From NCBI GenBank assembly GCA_015207585.1, contig JADEWQ010000042.1:1-46351 (forward strand): a stretch of 46,351 bases of DNA, written 5' to 3'. The notes beneath the pieces were generated by a model, which was not told the origin of the DNA, did no database searches, and saw only the letters and a program-made list of their open reading frames with translations. Within the stretch, counting starts at the first letter, position 1. Each line of letters starts with the position of its first letter. Position numbers and translations under genes: made by a program. This document shows positions 6,765 through 14,986 of this stretch, piece after piece. This DNA comes from Pleurocapsales cyanobacterium LEGE 06147. GTDB taxonomy: Bacteria; Cyanobacteriota; Cyanobacteriia; Cyanobacteriales; Xenococcaceae.

Positions 6765-8114
6765 CTACTTATTTCGACGACGAGGCGCGATCGCGTTTTC
6801 TTGTACCCGATAATATTGGGCTGCTCGGTACATGGTAAATTGCAGTAGTTGTTCTTGTCCTAGTAAATATTGTTGAGTTGGTTCGATCGCTTCGATTCCA
6901 AGACAATTAATTATTTCTCTAGCCACTGCTTTGGCTAGTAAAGGTGGAACTGAATTGCCAATTTGGCGAAAACCATGCCATTTAGTTCCGTGGAAGCAAA
7001 ACCAATCGGGATAGGAATGAAGTCTTGCCGCTTCGCGCACTGTTATACAACGGGGTGTTAAAGGATGAATCGGTCGTGGGGAAGTAAATGCGCCCCGATT
7101 GCGAGCAGTTCCCGCTCTTAAGGTACTGCATAAACCGTTAAGCTCTAAGCGATAAAAGTGACTGATACGCTCGGTTTTACCTGGCGAGGTAGCCGCAAAT
7201 CTAGCGATCGTTTCTTGGCTATGTTTCGTCCGCCGACTGCAAGTTAGCAATCTGAAGTCGTATATACGCGGGTAAGAATAGTCTGGCGACACCACATCCT
7301 TGGAGGATAGATTACGCAATTGACTGACATACTTGCTGGGTTTTCCGTATTCAGCAAATACCCAATCTCTAACTTCTAATTCTGGATAATTATTAACTTC
7401 TGGAAGATCTGCGATCGCCTCTCCTACAGTGGGAGTTAGCGGTAAATTTAATCGGCGATCTAGGTTGGAGTTTTGTGGGGGAGAGGTTGAAATGAAGGAA
7501 CTGGATTCGGACACCTCTCCCTTACTTGGTGCTATGGTTAGGGGTTTAGGATAACTGGGTAAAGGTAAATCTTGTCTACAGCCGATTAAAAATAAGCGGT
7601 GGCGGTTTTGAGGAACACCATAGTTAACAGCATTTAAAATTTGATAATTCTCTACCACTCGATAATTATGTTCTTTAAATTCTCTCAGAATTTTTTCTAG
7701 AAATTGTCTTTGTCTCCCAACTGTTATCCCTCGGACATTTTCCATGACAAAAAATTTGGGTTGCAATTCTAAAACCAAACGCAAAAAATGGAAGATTAGA
7801 GAATTGCGCGGATCGTCAGGATGACGTTTACCGATAAGAGAAAAACCTTGGCAGGGAGGTCCTCCAAAAACAACATCGATGTCGCGATCGCCAATAGGAG
7901 ATAGTTTTCTGATCTCCTCTCCCGTTAGATCGACAATGTTGCGACACAAAACCGTCCAAAAAGGAAAGTTATATGCGTGAGTACAGGCATGAATCGGATC
8001 GATTTCTACCGCTGCTAGTACGTCAAATCCTGCTTGTTCAAAGCCAAGGGTCATTCCCCCCGCACCAGCAAATAAATCTACGGCTATTGGTCTTTGCATA
8101 CCGCTAGCCATCAT
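6765..8114 (-). CDS. C5-cytosine DNA methyltransferase, candidate HIP1 (CGATCG) methylase
   Basis: A 449-residue DNA (cytosine-5) methyltransferase. Motif I is DLFAGAGGMTLGFEQAG (13-29), motif IV is GGPPCQGFSLIGKR with catalytic Cys88, motif VI is ENVRG (125-129), motif VIII is around QNRHRLFLIGCR, and motifs IX-X close the protein with RHxxTVREAARLHSYPD-like and QIGNSVPPLLAKA. No restriction gene is adjacent, so it looks orphan. From memory its N-terminal half resembles Synechocystis M.Ssp6803I, which methylates the first C of CGATCG, the core of HIP1. HIP1 is abundant in this window, which fits, but the specificity is inferred from resemblance, not shown. It starts at the first of two consecutive ATG codons. 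Confidence 0.88.
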   Translation of the reverse strand: MMASGMQRPIAVDLFAGAGGMTLGFEQAGFDVLAAVEIDPIHACTHAYNFPFWTVLCRNIVDLTGEEIRKLSPIGDRDIDVVFGGPPCQGFSLIGKRHPDDPRNSLIFHFLRLVLELQPKFFVMENVRGITVGRQRQFLEKILREFKEHNYRVVENYQILNAVNYGVPQNRHRLFLIGCRQDLPLPSYPKPLTIAPSKGEVSESSSFISTSPPQNSNLDRRLNLPLTPTVGEAIADLPEVNNYPELEVRDWVFAEYGKPSKYVSQLRNLSSKDVVSPDYSYPRIYDFRLLTCSRRTKHSQETIARFAATSPGKTERISHFYRLELNGLCSTLRAGTARNRGAFTSPRPIHPLTPRCITVREAARLHSYPDWFCFHGTKWHGFRQIGNSVPPLLAKAVAREIINCLGIEAIEPTQQYLLGQEQLLQFTMYRAAQYYRVQENAIAPRRRNK

Positions 8115-8256
8115 CTGACCTCACGTTTAATGACACTATCCCAAAATAAAATTTGATTGTACGATTTTAGTTGCCATACCGAGGCGATGCCGTAAATTTT
8201 TACAAAAAAGTTGGCTTGTTTTTTCTTTAACCCAACCGACGGCGAGAATTAATGAA

Positions 8257-8943
8257 TTACTTTCTGACTGCTTCCAAAATACGGGAAAAATAGAAGCGAG
8301 TACTAGTCATGCCAGTGCGCTTGCTAGAAAAACCGTTACTTTCCAGAATTTTAATAATATCTGCTTCTTTATGTTGATAGGCACGGGTCGTTTTACTAGG
8401 TCCCGGAAAAAACTCGCCTATCTTTTTCAAAATAGACAGTAAAAAGGTTTTTGGTGCAAAACTAAGAATTAAACGCGACTCGGCTAAAGATGCTAAATGA
8501 GTAATCATTTTGACTGCATCTTGTTGGGGATAATGAATTAAGACATCTAGACAGATAACAGTATGATACTTGCCACTCAAAGCCTCTAAATCTTTTACAG
8601 CAAAAGAAAGATTGCTAGCTTCTCCTAATGTTGCTTTTGCTTTTTGCCGGGCTTCTTCCACCATTTTTTCAGAAATATCGCTTCCATATACGGTAGCACC
8701 AACTTGGGCTAAAGGAATACTTAAACTACCTACACCGCAACCAGCATCGCATATAGATATTTGGGCTAAATTGCCATCTGCTTGTAACCACGCTACTACT
8801 GTATCAATGGTTTGCTGATGTCCGATGCGAATATCTTGCTGAACCTTATTTACTTCTCCGTCACCATAAATTCTGCGCCAGCGTTCAAAGCCCGTAGCAT
8901 TGAAATATTCTTTGACGATCGCTTTATCATCTACTGTATTCAT
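8257..8943 (-). CDS. chlM: Magnesium protoporphyrin IX methyltransferase
   Basis: ChlM methylates the 13-propionate carboxyl of Mg-protoporphyrin IX with S-adenosylmethionine, the step after Mg chelatase in chlorophyll synthesis, at the thylakoid or envelope membrane. The 228-residue protein has the N-terminal YFNATGFERWRRIYGDG, the SAM-binding motif ICDAGCGVGSLSIPLA (about 64-79), the post-I acidic GSDIS, and the conserved DVLIHYPQ and YQHKEADI stretches of the family. Length matches other cyanobacterial ChlM. It runs opposite to the MFS gene and head-to-tail with the GNAT gene upstream, separated by 110 bases. Confidence 0.95.
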   Translation of the reverse strand: MNTVDDKAIVKEYFNATGFERWRRIYGDGEVNKVQQDIRIGHQQTIDTVVAWLQADGNLAQISICDAGCGVGSLSIPLAQVGATVYGSDISEKMVEEARQKAKATLGEASNLSFAVKDLEALSGKYHTVICLDVLIHYPQQDAVKMITHLASLAESRLILSFAPKTFLLSILKKIGEFFPGPSKTTRAYQHKEADIIKILESNGFSSKRTGMTSTRFYFSRILEAVRK

Positions 8944-9053
8944 AAACTGGAGTTACTATGGATTTTTTTTGTGACGGTTAAATACTTTACCAAAGGAAGA
9001 AGGCATAAAGACAATAAATATTACTCAGCCGAAAAATAAAATATAGTTCTCAA

Positions 9054-9473
9054 TCAACCGCAAACCATCAAGCGAACATTATCTACACCTTCTAGAAAGC
9101 CCCATTTTTGGTAAAAAGGTATTACTTCCGGCAAGCAGAATAAAAGCAATTTTTCCACAGATTGTAACTCGGGATGATTAATAATTGCTTCCATTAATCT
9201 TTTTCCCAACCCCTTGCCTCTATAAGAATGCTCGACAATAACATCAAGAATTAATCCCCGATAAACATAATCTGTAAGTATACGAGCGAAAGCAAGTAGC
9301 TTTTTTGTCTCGGGATGGCAAAAAGCAATAATTATATCGGAGTGCTGTAACATTTTCTGCACGTCGGTTTTATGTCGCCCTTTACTCCACCACTCCGATT
9401 GATACATGCGGCATAAATCTTCAATCTGGGTTTCGGTTAAATGGGCGATCGCTTCATAATTTAGTTCGCTCAT
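9054..9473 (-). CDS. GNAT family N-acetyltransferase
   Basis: A GNAT acetyltransferase of about 139 residues. Motif A is visible as HSYRGKGLGKRLMEAI (acetyl-CoA pyrophosphate loop), preceded by the strand YRGLILDVIVE and followed by LLLFCLPEVIPFYQKWGFLEG, the usual C-terminal helix-strand. The substrate is unknown. I prefer the ATG at 9473; a TTG at 9518 would add 15 hydrophobic residues, has no ribosome site and would overlap the end of nagA. It follows nagA by 17 bases on the same strand, so the two are probably co-transcribed, although a link to amino sugar metabolism is only suggestive. Confidence 0.85.
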   Translation of the reverse strand: MSELNYEAIAHLTETQIEDLCRMYQSEWWSKGRHKTDVQKMLQHSDIIIAFCHPETKKLLAFARILTDYVYRGLILDVIVEHSYRGKGLGKRLMEAIINHPELQSVEKLLLFCLPEVIPFYQKWGFLEGVDNVRLMVCG

Positions 9474-9490
9474 TGCCAAAATAATAATTT

Positions 9491-10666
9491 TTAAGAAAAT
9501 AAATCTAATCTTTGCCAAGTTAAATCTGCTTTTTTTTCATCCCAATACCAGCGTAAAAATTGAGCCGAGCGCCCAACTCCAATACTAGGTATACCAATTG
9601 CTTTTCTGGGGGATTCCGTTGCCATAGCAATCGCTTCTTCTCTACCGCAAATTTGCCAATTAACTAAATTATTTACTCCTACTAAAAGCGGTAAAGTTGT
9701 ACCTGCTAAAGTTCCATCAGCTAGTCTAGCCGTTCCCTTTTTTACTTCAATGTTTCGCTTGTCCCAAGGATAGATTCCATCGGCTAAACCTATCGGTGCT
9801 AAAGCATCGCTGACTAAAAAAATACCTCGGTCGTAATTACTAGCACTTAGTAATATTTTCATCATCGTAAGACCAACATGATTTCCATCAGCAATTAAGC
9901 CACAAGTAACGTGAGAATTAACAATTGCTTCTCCCAATAATCCTGGTTGACGATGATGCAAACCAGGCATGGCATTAAAAGCATGAGTAACCATGGAAGC
10001 ACCCAGTTTAAATGCCTGTCGTGCTTGTTTGGCTGTAGCTAAAGAATGTCCCAAACTAACAATAATTCCTCGAGAACGCAAGTAAGGAATTATTTCTTCT
10101 GTCTCATCTAATTCTGGTGCTAGAGTAATTATTTTAACGATATCGCTGTAGTCGCCTAAAACTTGTCTAACTTTATCAAGATTTAACGGTAATAAATATT
10201 CTGCTGGATGGGCACCTCGTTTTTCGTAATTCAAAAAAGGTCCTTCAAGATGAACGCCTAAAATTTTTGCTTCTTGTCGTTCATCTTTTTGAGTTGTCAT
10301 GAACTCGGCAATTACCGAAAGCGATCGCCTTATCTTTTCTACTGCAGTAGTCACGATCGTTGGCAAGAATCCATCTACTCCTTGCTGCCATAAAAAGGCA
10401 CATATTTCTTTTAGTTTGGGCAAGTCTTTTGCTTGTAGATCGCTAAAGGCTAATCCTAAACCTCCATTAATTTGTAAATCTACTCCCCCTAAAGATAGCC
10501 AGTCTCCCTCTACATCTATTATTTGTCTTTGTTGCGCCGAGCTATAAATATTATCATCAATTGTGGGGAAAATAGCTTCAATCTTTCCTTGTTCGTCTAC
10601 CTCGATTTGTTGTAATTCTTCGTATCCTCTTAAGCGAGCATTAGTAATTAATCTTTTACTAATCAT
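9491..10666 (-). CDS. nagA: N-acetylglucosamine-6-phosphate deacetylase
   Basis: NagA removes the acetyl group from N-acetylglucosamine-6-phosphate, feeding amino sugar recycling and cell wall precursor supply in the cytosol. The 391-residue protein is an amidohydrolase: GVDLQINGG (61-69) is the N-terminal metal-site region, HLEGPFLN (139-146) carries the metal-ligand Glu, GHSLA and THAFNAMPGLHHRQPG supply the metal-binding and substrate His residues, and LVSDALAP holds the catalytic Asp. Length and motif order are typical. No nagB or PTS gene is near. The following GNAT gene is close enough to share its transcript. Confidence 0.92.
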   Translation of the reverse strand: MISKRLITNARLRGYEELQQIEVDEQGKIEAIFPTIDDNIYSSAQQRQIIDVEGDWLSLGGVDLQINGGLGLAFSDLQAKDLPKLKEICAFLWQQGVDGFLPTIVTTAVEKIRRSLSVIAEFMTTQKDERQEAKILGVHLEGPFLNYEKRGAHPAEYLLPLNLDKVRQVLGDYSDIVKIITLAPELDETEEIIPYLRSRGIIVSLGHSLATAKQARQAFKLGASMVTHAFNAMPGLHHRQPGLLGEAIVNSHVTCGLIADGNHVGLTMMKILLSASNYDRGIFLVSDALAPIGLADGIYPWDKRNIEVKKGTARLADGTLAGTTLPLLVGVNNLVNWQICGREEAIAMATESPRKAIGIPSIGVGRSAQFLRWYWDEKKADLTWQRLDLFS

Positions 10667-11094
10667 TTATTTCGCTTCAATTTTTCTTTTTAACAATTTT
10701 TAACTAAAAATAAATATTTTTAGAGGTTAGTCTTGATTTTCTTTACTTTTCTGATATTATTTATATAATCGAGTATTTTGACTTTTCGGCAATCGCTTAT
10801 TTCACCATTATAAAAAATCATTTTTGCTAAAATTAAGCATACCACGAAACCAACTTTTTTCTTTTTAAAAATATTTTGAAATTTAGTTCATCGAGAAAAA
10901 ATCTTGCTTAAAAATTCTATTTTTGCTAAAATTAGGTTTCATAATGGGAATAGTAGTGGTTATCGATAGACGATTATACTACCATTATGAATAAATATTT
11001 TCAAAAAAAAGAATATCACAAAGTTAGCCGTTTATTTTCTCTTTTTCAGTTAAAAAATATTAAATAACCATTAAACAATTCGGCTAATATTTTT
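10667..11094. other. A+T-rich divergent promoter region of nagA and purE
   Basis: No gene is supported here. The stretch contains a 15-base direct repeat, TTTTTGCTAAAATTA, at 10821-10835 and 10920-10934, exactly 99 bases apart, and several T- and A-runs. It must hold the divergent promoters of nagA and purE. The repeat could be an operator pair or a minor duplication; nothing distinguishes them. Confidence 0.5.
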
Positions 11095-11619
11095 ATGAGC
11101 AAACCCAAGCCAGCGGTCGGCATAATCATGGGCAGCGATTCGGATTTACCGACTATGCAAGGAGCGATCGCGGTATGTGAAGAATTTGGAGTCGAATATG
11201 AGGTAGCGATCGTTTCTGCCCACCGCACTCCGGAGAGAATGGTAGAGTATGCTAAAACTGCCCATCAAAGAGGTATTAAAGCAATCGTGGCTGGTGCTGG
11301 TGGTGCGGCACACTTGCCCGGGATGGTAGCATCACTAACTCCCTTACCCGTTATCGGCGTTCCGGTTCCTACCCGTCACTTACAGGGAGTCGATTCTCTC
11401 TATTCCATCGTGCAGATGCCAGGAGGAATTCCTGTAGCTACCGTTGCTATAGGAAATGCTAAAAATGCCGGTTTGCTAGCAGTACAAATTATAGCTACTG
11501 GCGATCGCGACTTATTAGAGAAAGTACAGCAATACCGCCAAAACTTAGGGCAGATGGTAGTAGACAAACAAACTGAATTAGACCAGATGGGGTATCGAGC
11601 CTACCTAGAACAAATGTAG
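11095..11619 (+). CDS. purE: 5-(carboxyamino)imidazole ribonucleotide mutase
   Basis: PurE (class I) converts N5-CAIR to 4-carboxy-AIR in purine synthesis, working after PurK. The 174-residue protein has the substrate and phosphate-binding signature [10 protein letters not shown] (12-21), the [10 protein letters not shown] loop with the catalytic His, and [13 protein letters not shown], all diagnostic. It is cytosolic and acts as an octamer. The ATG at 11095 lies after a long A+T-rich leader and lacks a good Shine-Dalgarno site, but the next in-frame Met would cut into the conserved core. It is 60 bases upstream of a secreted TPR gene. Confidence 0.95.
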   Translation: MSKPKPAVGIIMGSDSDLPTMQGAIAVCEEFGVEYEVAIVSAHRTPERMVEYAKTAHQRGIKAIVAGAGGAAHLPGMVASLTPLPVIGVPVPTRHLQGVDSLYSIVQMPGGIPVATVAIGNAKNAGLLAVQIIATGDRDLLEKVQQYRQNLGQMVVDKQTELDQMGYRAYLEQM

Positions 11620-11679
11620 ATACCTATTTCATAAAAATTCATAAAATAATAAGTATTAAATACTAAAAAATGAAGTGCC

Positions 11680-12495
11680 ATGATCCGCTGGCTAATCAGT
11701 TTATTATGTACTTGTTTATTGTGGGTATGGGTAGTGGATGAACCAGCACTCGCCCAACCTACGGAAAATTCAAGTATACCCCAAGAACAATTAATCAAAG
11801 GCGAAAAACTTGCCCAAAAAGCGATAAATGCAGCCAAACAAGGCAATTTTAGTCGCTCGGAGCAGTATTGGACTCAGTTGATTCAACAATTCCCTTACAA
11901 TCCTGCTGTTTGGAGTAATCGAGGCAATGTACGTATTAGTCAGAATAAATTAGAAGAAGCTCTGACTGACTTCGAGCATTCCATCGCTTTAGCCCCAAAC
12001 CACCCCGATCCCTATCTCAATCGAGGTATTGTCTACGAAGTACAAAAACGCTGGAAAGAAGCTTTAGCAGATTATAATCGAGCCTTAGAAATTAATCCTC
12101 AAGATGCCCTGGCATACAATAATAGAGGTAATGCCCAGGCAGGACAGGGCTATTGGCAAGGAGCTTTAACCGACTACCAAAAAGCCATAGAGCTTGCCCC
12201 CGATTTTGCGATTGCCCGTGCCAATGCTGCTTTGACGATGTACCAAATTGGCAACAAACAAGAAGCCTTGCGTCAAATGCGTAACTTAGTGCGTAAATAT
12301 CCCATGTTTTCTGATATGCGTGCTGCCCTGACTGCTGCTTTGTGGGTAGAAGGACAACAAGGAGAAGCCGAAAGCAATTGGGTGGCAACAGTTGGCTTAG
12401 ACAATCGCTATCAAGATCTCGATTGGGTTAAAAACGTCCGTCGTTGGCCACCACAAATGGTAAAAGCTTTAGAAAGATTTCTTACTCTTAGCTAG
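11680..12495 (+). CDS. Secreted TPR-repeat protein
   Basis: A 271-residue protein with a Sec-type signal peptide (MIRWLISLLCTCLLWVWVV, cleavage probably after ALA near residue 25). About four tetratricopeptide repeats follow, including NPAVWSNRGNVRISQNKLEE, HPDPYLNRGIVYEVQKRWKE and DALAYNNRGNAQAGQGYWQG, so it is likely a periplasmic or lumenal protein-binding scaffold. The C-terminal 80 residues (VRKYPMFSDMRAALTAALW and beyond) match the TPR pattern only weakly. It lies on the purE strand 60 bases downstream, but nothing links the two functions. Partners are unknown. Confidence 0.88.
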   Translation: MIRWLISLLCTCLLWVWVVDEPALAQPTENSSIPQEQLIKGEKLAQKAINAAKQGNFSRSEQYWTQLIQQFPYNPAVWSNRGNVRISQNKLEEALTDFEHSIALAPNHPDPYLNRGIVYEVQKRWKEALADYNRALEINPQDALAYNNRGNAQAGQGYWQGALTDYQKAIELAPDFAIARANAALTMYQIGNKQEALRQMRNLVRKYPMFSDMRAALTAALWVEGQQGEAESNWVATVGLDNRYQDLDWVKNVRRWPPQMVKALERFLTLS

Positions 12496-12609
12496 TGCCG
12501 CTATGGGGAAGTCAAAAGGCACGCAGGCAAAAGGCAAAATTTAAATAACTAGTACTAGTTTTTCACTCTAATTCGAGATTGTTTTGTTAATATTTAAACC
12601 AACATCAAT

Positions 12610-13146
12610 ATGAATCGTTTTCAGGGGCAAGTAACGGCAGGGGATTTTGCCACGGCGATCGCCCAAACTGAGTCTTTAATGGCAGAGATAGAAGCGGAAA
12701 ATTTAAGCAAAGAAGAAATAGAAAAGGCGATCGCCTCTTTAGTTCAAAGTAAAGATAGTGCGAGAGGTTTTTTTGTAGCCTATCTCACTAGTAACCGTTC
12801 TGCAGCAGATAATCCTTCTTTAGAAGTAATTAATGCCTTACGATCTTCTCCTCGTATTGTTAGCGAATTGTTGGTAAAAAATCTTGCCATGTCTGCAGCT
12901 ATGGCAGTGACTCATCGCCGCAATAAGGATGAAGAAAAAGCGCGGAATTCAGAGCGAGTTTGTCGGCGTAGTGCTAATTTAATTTAACAAATTAACCTCG
13001 ATCTAGTTATTGAAAAATTAAAAGAATTAGAAGCAAGTGCTACTAGCAGAGAAGGTAGTTACCAAGATTTTTTGCAACGTTGGAAATACGATACCGAACA
13101 AAGACAAGCAATTCAAGAAGCTATAGCAGTCCTAAATGATTTGTGA
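12610..13146 (+). pseudogene. Conserved cyanobacterial hypothetical gene broken by an in-frame TAA
   Basis: The frame from ATG 12610 gives 125 residues to a TAA at 12985-12987, then continues open in the same frame for 53 more codons to TGA at 13144-13146. The second part (QINLDLVIEKLKELEAS, then YQDFLQRWKYDTEQRQAIQE) reads as a coding C-terminal helical region. One changed base (for example CAA to TAA) would explain it. The first part has no signal or membrane segment and has helices with SARGFFVAYLTSNRSAAD and a VTHRRNKDEEKARNSERV segment. It resembles an uncharacterised family of about 175-180 residues that I remember from other cyanobacteria. It could be a recent pseudogene or a stably shortened protein. 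Confidence 0.75.
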
Positions 13147-13159
13147 CTAATCAAAAGTC

Positions 13160-13252
13160 AGTAGGGGACGGGAGATACAAGGTTTTGAGGAAACCTCGAA
13201 ACATAGCCCCTCCTCAAATGATAGCCCCACCGATTTGCAAACCGTCCCTACT
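13160..13252. mobile_element. MITE-like element with terminal inverted repeats
   Basis: AGTAGGGGACGG (13160-13171) and CCGTCCCTACT (13242-13252) are inverted termini around a 93-base element with no frame. An internal hairpin is GGTTTTGAGG-AAA-CCTCGAAAC. The start is 14 bases past the stop of the broken gene. This resembles small non-autonomous repeats common between cyanobacterial genes. No transposase is nearby and no obvious target duplication could be fixed. Confidence 0.65.
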
Positions 13253-13323
13253 GTTACCTAATTTTTCTTGCCTCTGACTCATCATCCTGGGAAAAAGCTT
13301 GGTAAACTAATTCGAGGAGCAAT

Positions 13324-13821
13324 TTGGGAGAATTACCTTTGCTAGACGAACAAGCTAAAAAAACAATGCTGCGCAAAATTCCCCATGGTCTTTACATTTG
13401 TGGCGTAAGAGACGGGGAAGAGATGAATGGATTTACAGTTAGTTGGGTTATGCAATCCTCTTTTAAGCCACCTCTGATTGTCAATTGTGTTAAGCAAGGT
13501 ACTGGTTCCCACGCAATGGTTGAGAAAACAGGAGTATTTGCCCTTAGTTTTCTTGAAGAAAGCCAAAAAGATTTAGCTGCCAAGTTTTTTCAGCCTAAAA
13601 GTCGTGTTGGCAACAAATTTGAGGACGTTGAATTTTATCAAGGGGCAGAAACAGGCTGTCCAATTATCAAAGATTCCCTCGGTTATGTGGAATGTAAAGT
13701 AGTCGGCGCTATCGATAAGGGAGATCACACTGTCTATGTAGGAGAAGTAATTGGTTCCGGCGTTCATCATGAAGGGAATCAACTGCTCCTCGAAACTACT
13801 GGTTGGCAATATGGGGGTTAA
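13324..13821 (+). CDS. Flavin reductase-like FMN-binding protein
   Basis: A 165-residue protein of the flavin reductase (DIM6/NTAB) split-barrel family, which binds FMN and reduces flavin with NAD(P)H or stores it. Recognisable parts are IPHGLYICGV, the FMN-contacting NGFTVSWVMQSSFKPPLI (about 37-54), SLSFLEESQKDLAAKF, and the C-terminal LGYVECKVVGAIDKGDHTVY with VGEVIGSG. The start is a TTG at 13324 behind GAGGAG (13314-13319), a short 4-base spacing, but the N-terminal GELPLLDEQAKKTMLRK agrees with what I remember of homologues. A MIF-like gene follows 47 bases downstream. Confidence 0.85.
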   Translation: MGELPLLDEQAKKTMLRKIPHGLYICGVRDGEEMNGFTVSWVMQSSFKPPLIVNCVKQGTGSHAMVEKTGVFALSFLEESQKDLAAKFFQPKSRVGNKFEDVEFYQGAETGCPIIKDSLGYVECKVVGAIDKGDHTVYVGEVIGSGVHHEGNQLLLETTGWQYGG

Positions 13822-13868
13822 AACAGTTATCAGTTATCAGTGTTGAATTTAAAATCCAAATTTAAACT

Positions 13869-14222
13869 ATGCCATTAATTCAAGTTAAATCATCGGTTAC
13901 TGCACCAGAAAAAGAAGTCGTTGAAAGTTTACTTACCACCTTGTCTGCCCATTTAGCTAAACACTTAGGCAAACCAGAATCTTACGTAATGACTGCTTTA
14001 GAGTCCGATGTTCCCATGACTTTTTCCGGAACTTTTGACCCCGTTTGTTATGTAGAAGTTAAAAGTATTGGCAATATGAGTGCGGCACAAACTAAAGCAA
14101 TGAGTCAAGATTTTTGTCGGATACTTAACGAAAAACTAGGAGTGCCAAGCAACCGAATTTATATTGAATTTGCCGATGCCAAAGGATATATGTGGGGTTG
14201 GGATAGTCGAACGTTTGGTTGA
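13869..14222 (+). CDS. MIF/phenylpyruvate tautomerase family protein
   Basis: A 117-residue protein of the macrophage migration inhibitory factor family. The catalytic Pro lies directly after Met1 (MPLIQVKSSV), as in all active tautomerases, and the fold features KHLGKPESYVMTALESDVPM (about 33-52) and NRIYIEFADAKGYMWGWDSRTFG are close to the animal MIF pattern. Cyanobacterial MIFs are known; they keep tautomerase activity but have no receptor role. It should form a trimer in the cytosol. It has no CXXC redox motif. It probably shares a transcript with the flavin reductase gene, with a CAGTTATCAGT repeat between them. Confidence 0.93.
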   Translation: MPLIQVKSSVTAPEKEVVESLLTTLSAHLAKHLGKPESYVMTALESDVPMTFSGTFDPVCYVEVKSIGNMSAAQTKAMSQDFCRILNEKLGVPSNRIYIEFADAKGYMWGWDSRTFG

Positions 14223-14986
14223 GAAACAACTAGAAGTTTTATAAATGGGGTCGGGCGATCGCTCAACTCAAATATAATAGTTTTTATTTGGATAAGGACT
14301 ATTCTCTTCTTTAAACTTTTTATTAGTCATCAGTTTCTTAAAATTTTTTTTAATTTATTATTTGTTTTTGATAATTTTTATTTTAAAAAACACCTCAATT
14401 ATTATTATTATTGTCAATAATAATCTAACAGAATATATTTTAAATATTCTTTTCGTTAAGATTATTAATATAATCTCTAAATTCTTATTTTTTTTATAAA
14501 AACATTAATTCAAATAAAAATCTCTTCATCAAAAGTTCAATTTATTTATTCTTCAAAAGATTTTAAAAAAATAAAATCAGCATAAATACTGATGTTGCTT
14601 TTTTGAGTCGTTGATAAGCTAAGAAACAAAAGTAAAATCAAATATTATCGCTCATAAATCTGAGTTAAATAAACAATAAAATTTTAATAAAATAACTTTG
14701 GCAAGTTAATTAACTAAATTATCATAGATATGCAAAAAACAAGTTAATCAAAACTATTTATTTTAAAAAAACACCTTTTTAATAAATTTAATGAATATCT
14801 TTTTTCAAAAAAAAGCAGGTCTCATCTCCTCTAAAAAGAGCTGTAAGGGTTTAAAATTATCCTGGTGAAAATAAATTTTACGCGGTTAGATTACTCAAGG
14901 GGAATTTTAGCAAATTAAATTGCTGAAAAACACCGTTTAACAAGAATGTAACAATTATAACCATGGGTTTGGAATAGGTAAGCTCT
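14223..14986. other. Long A+T-rich intergenic region upstream of the histidine kinase
   Basis: About 760 bases with very high A+T, many T- and A-runs and no credible gene on either strand. A short symmetric tract, ATTATT-ATTGTC-AATAAT, lies near 14400-14420. One HIP1 site is present near 14256. The kinase gene's promoter must be in the right part. I see no rRNA, tRNA or known small RNA motif; an unannotated small RNA cannot be excluded. Confidence 0.45.
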
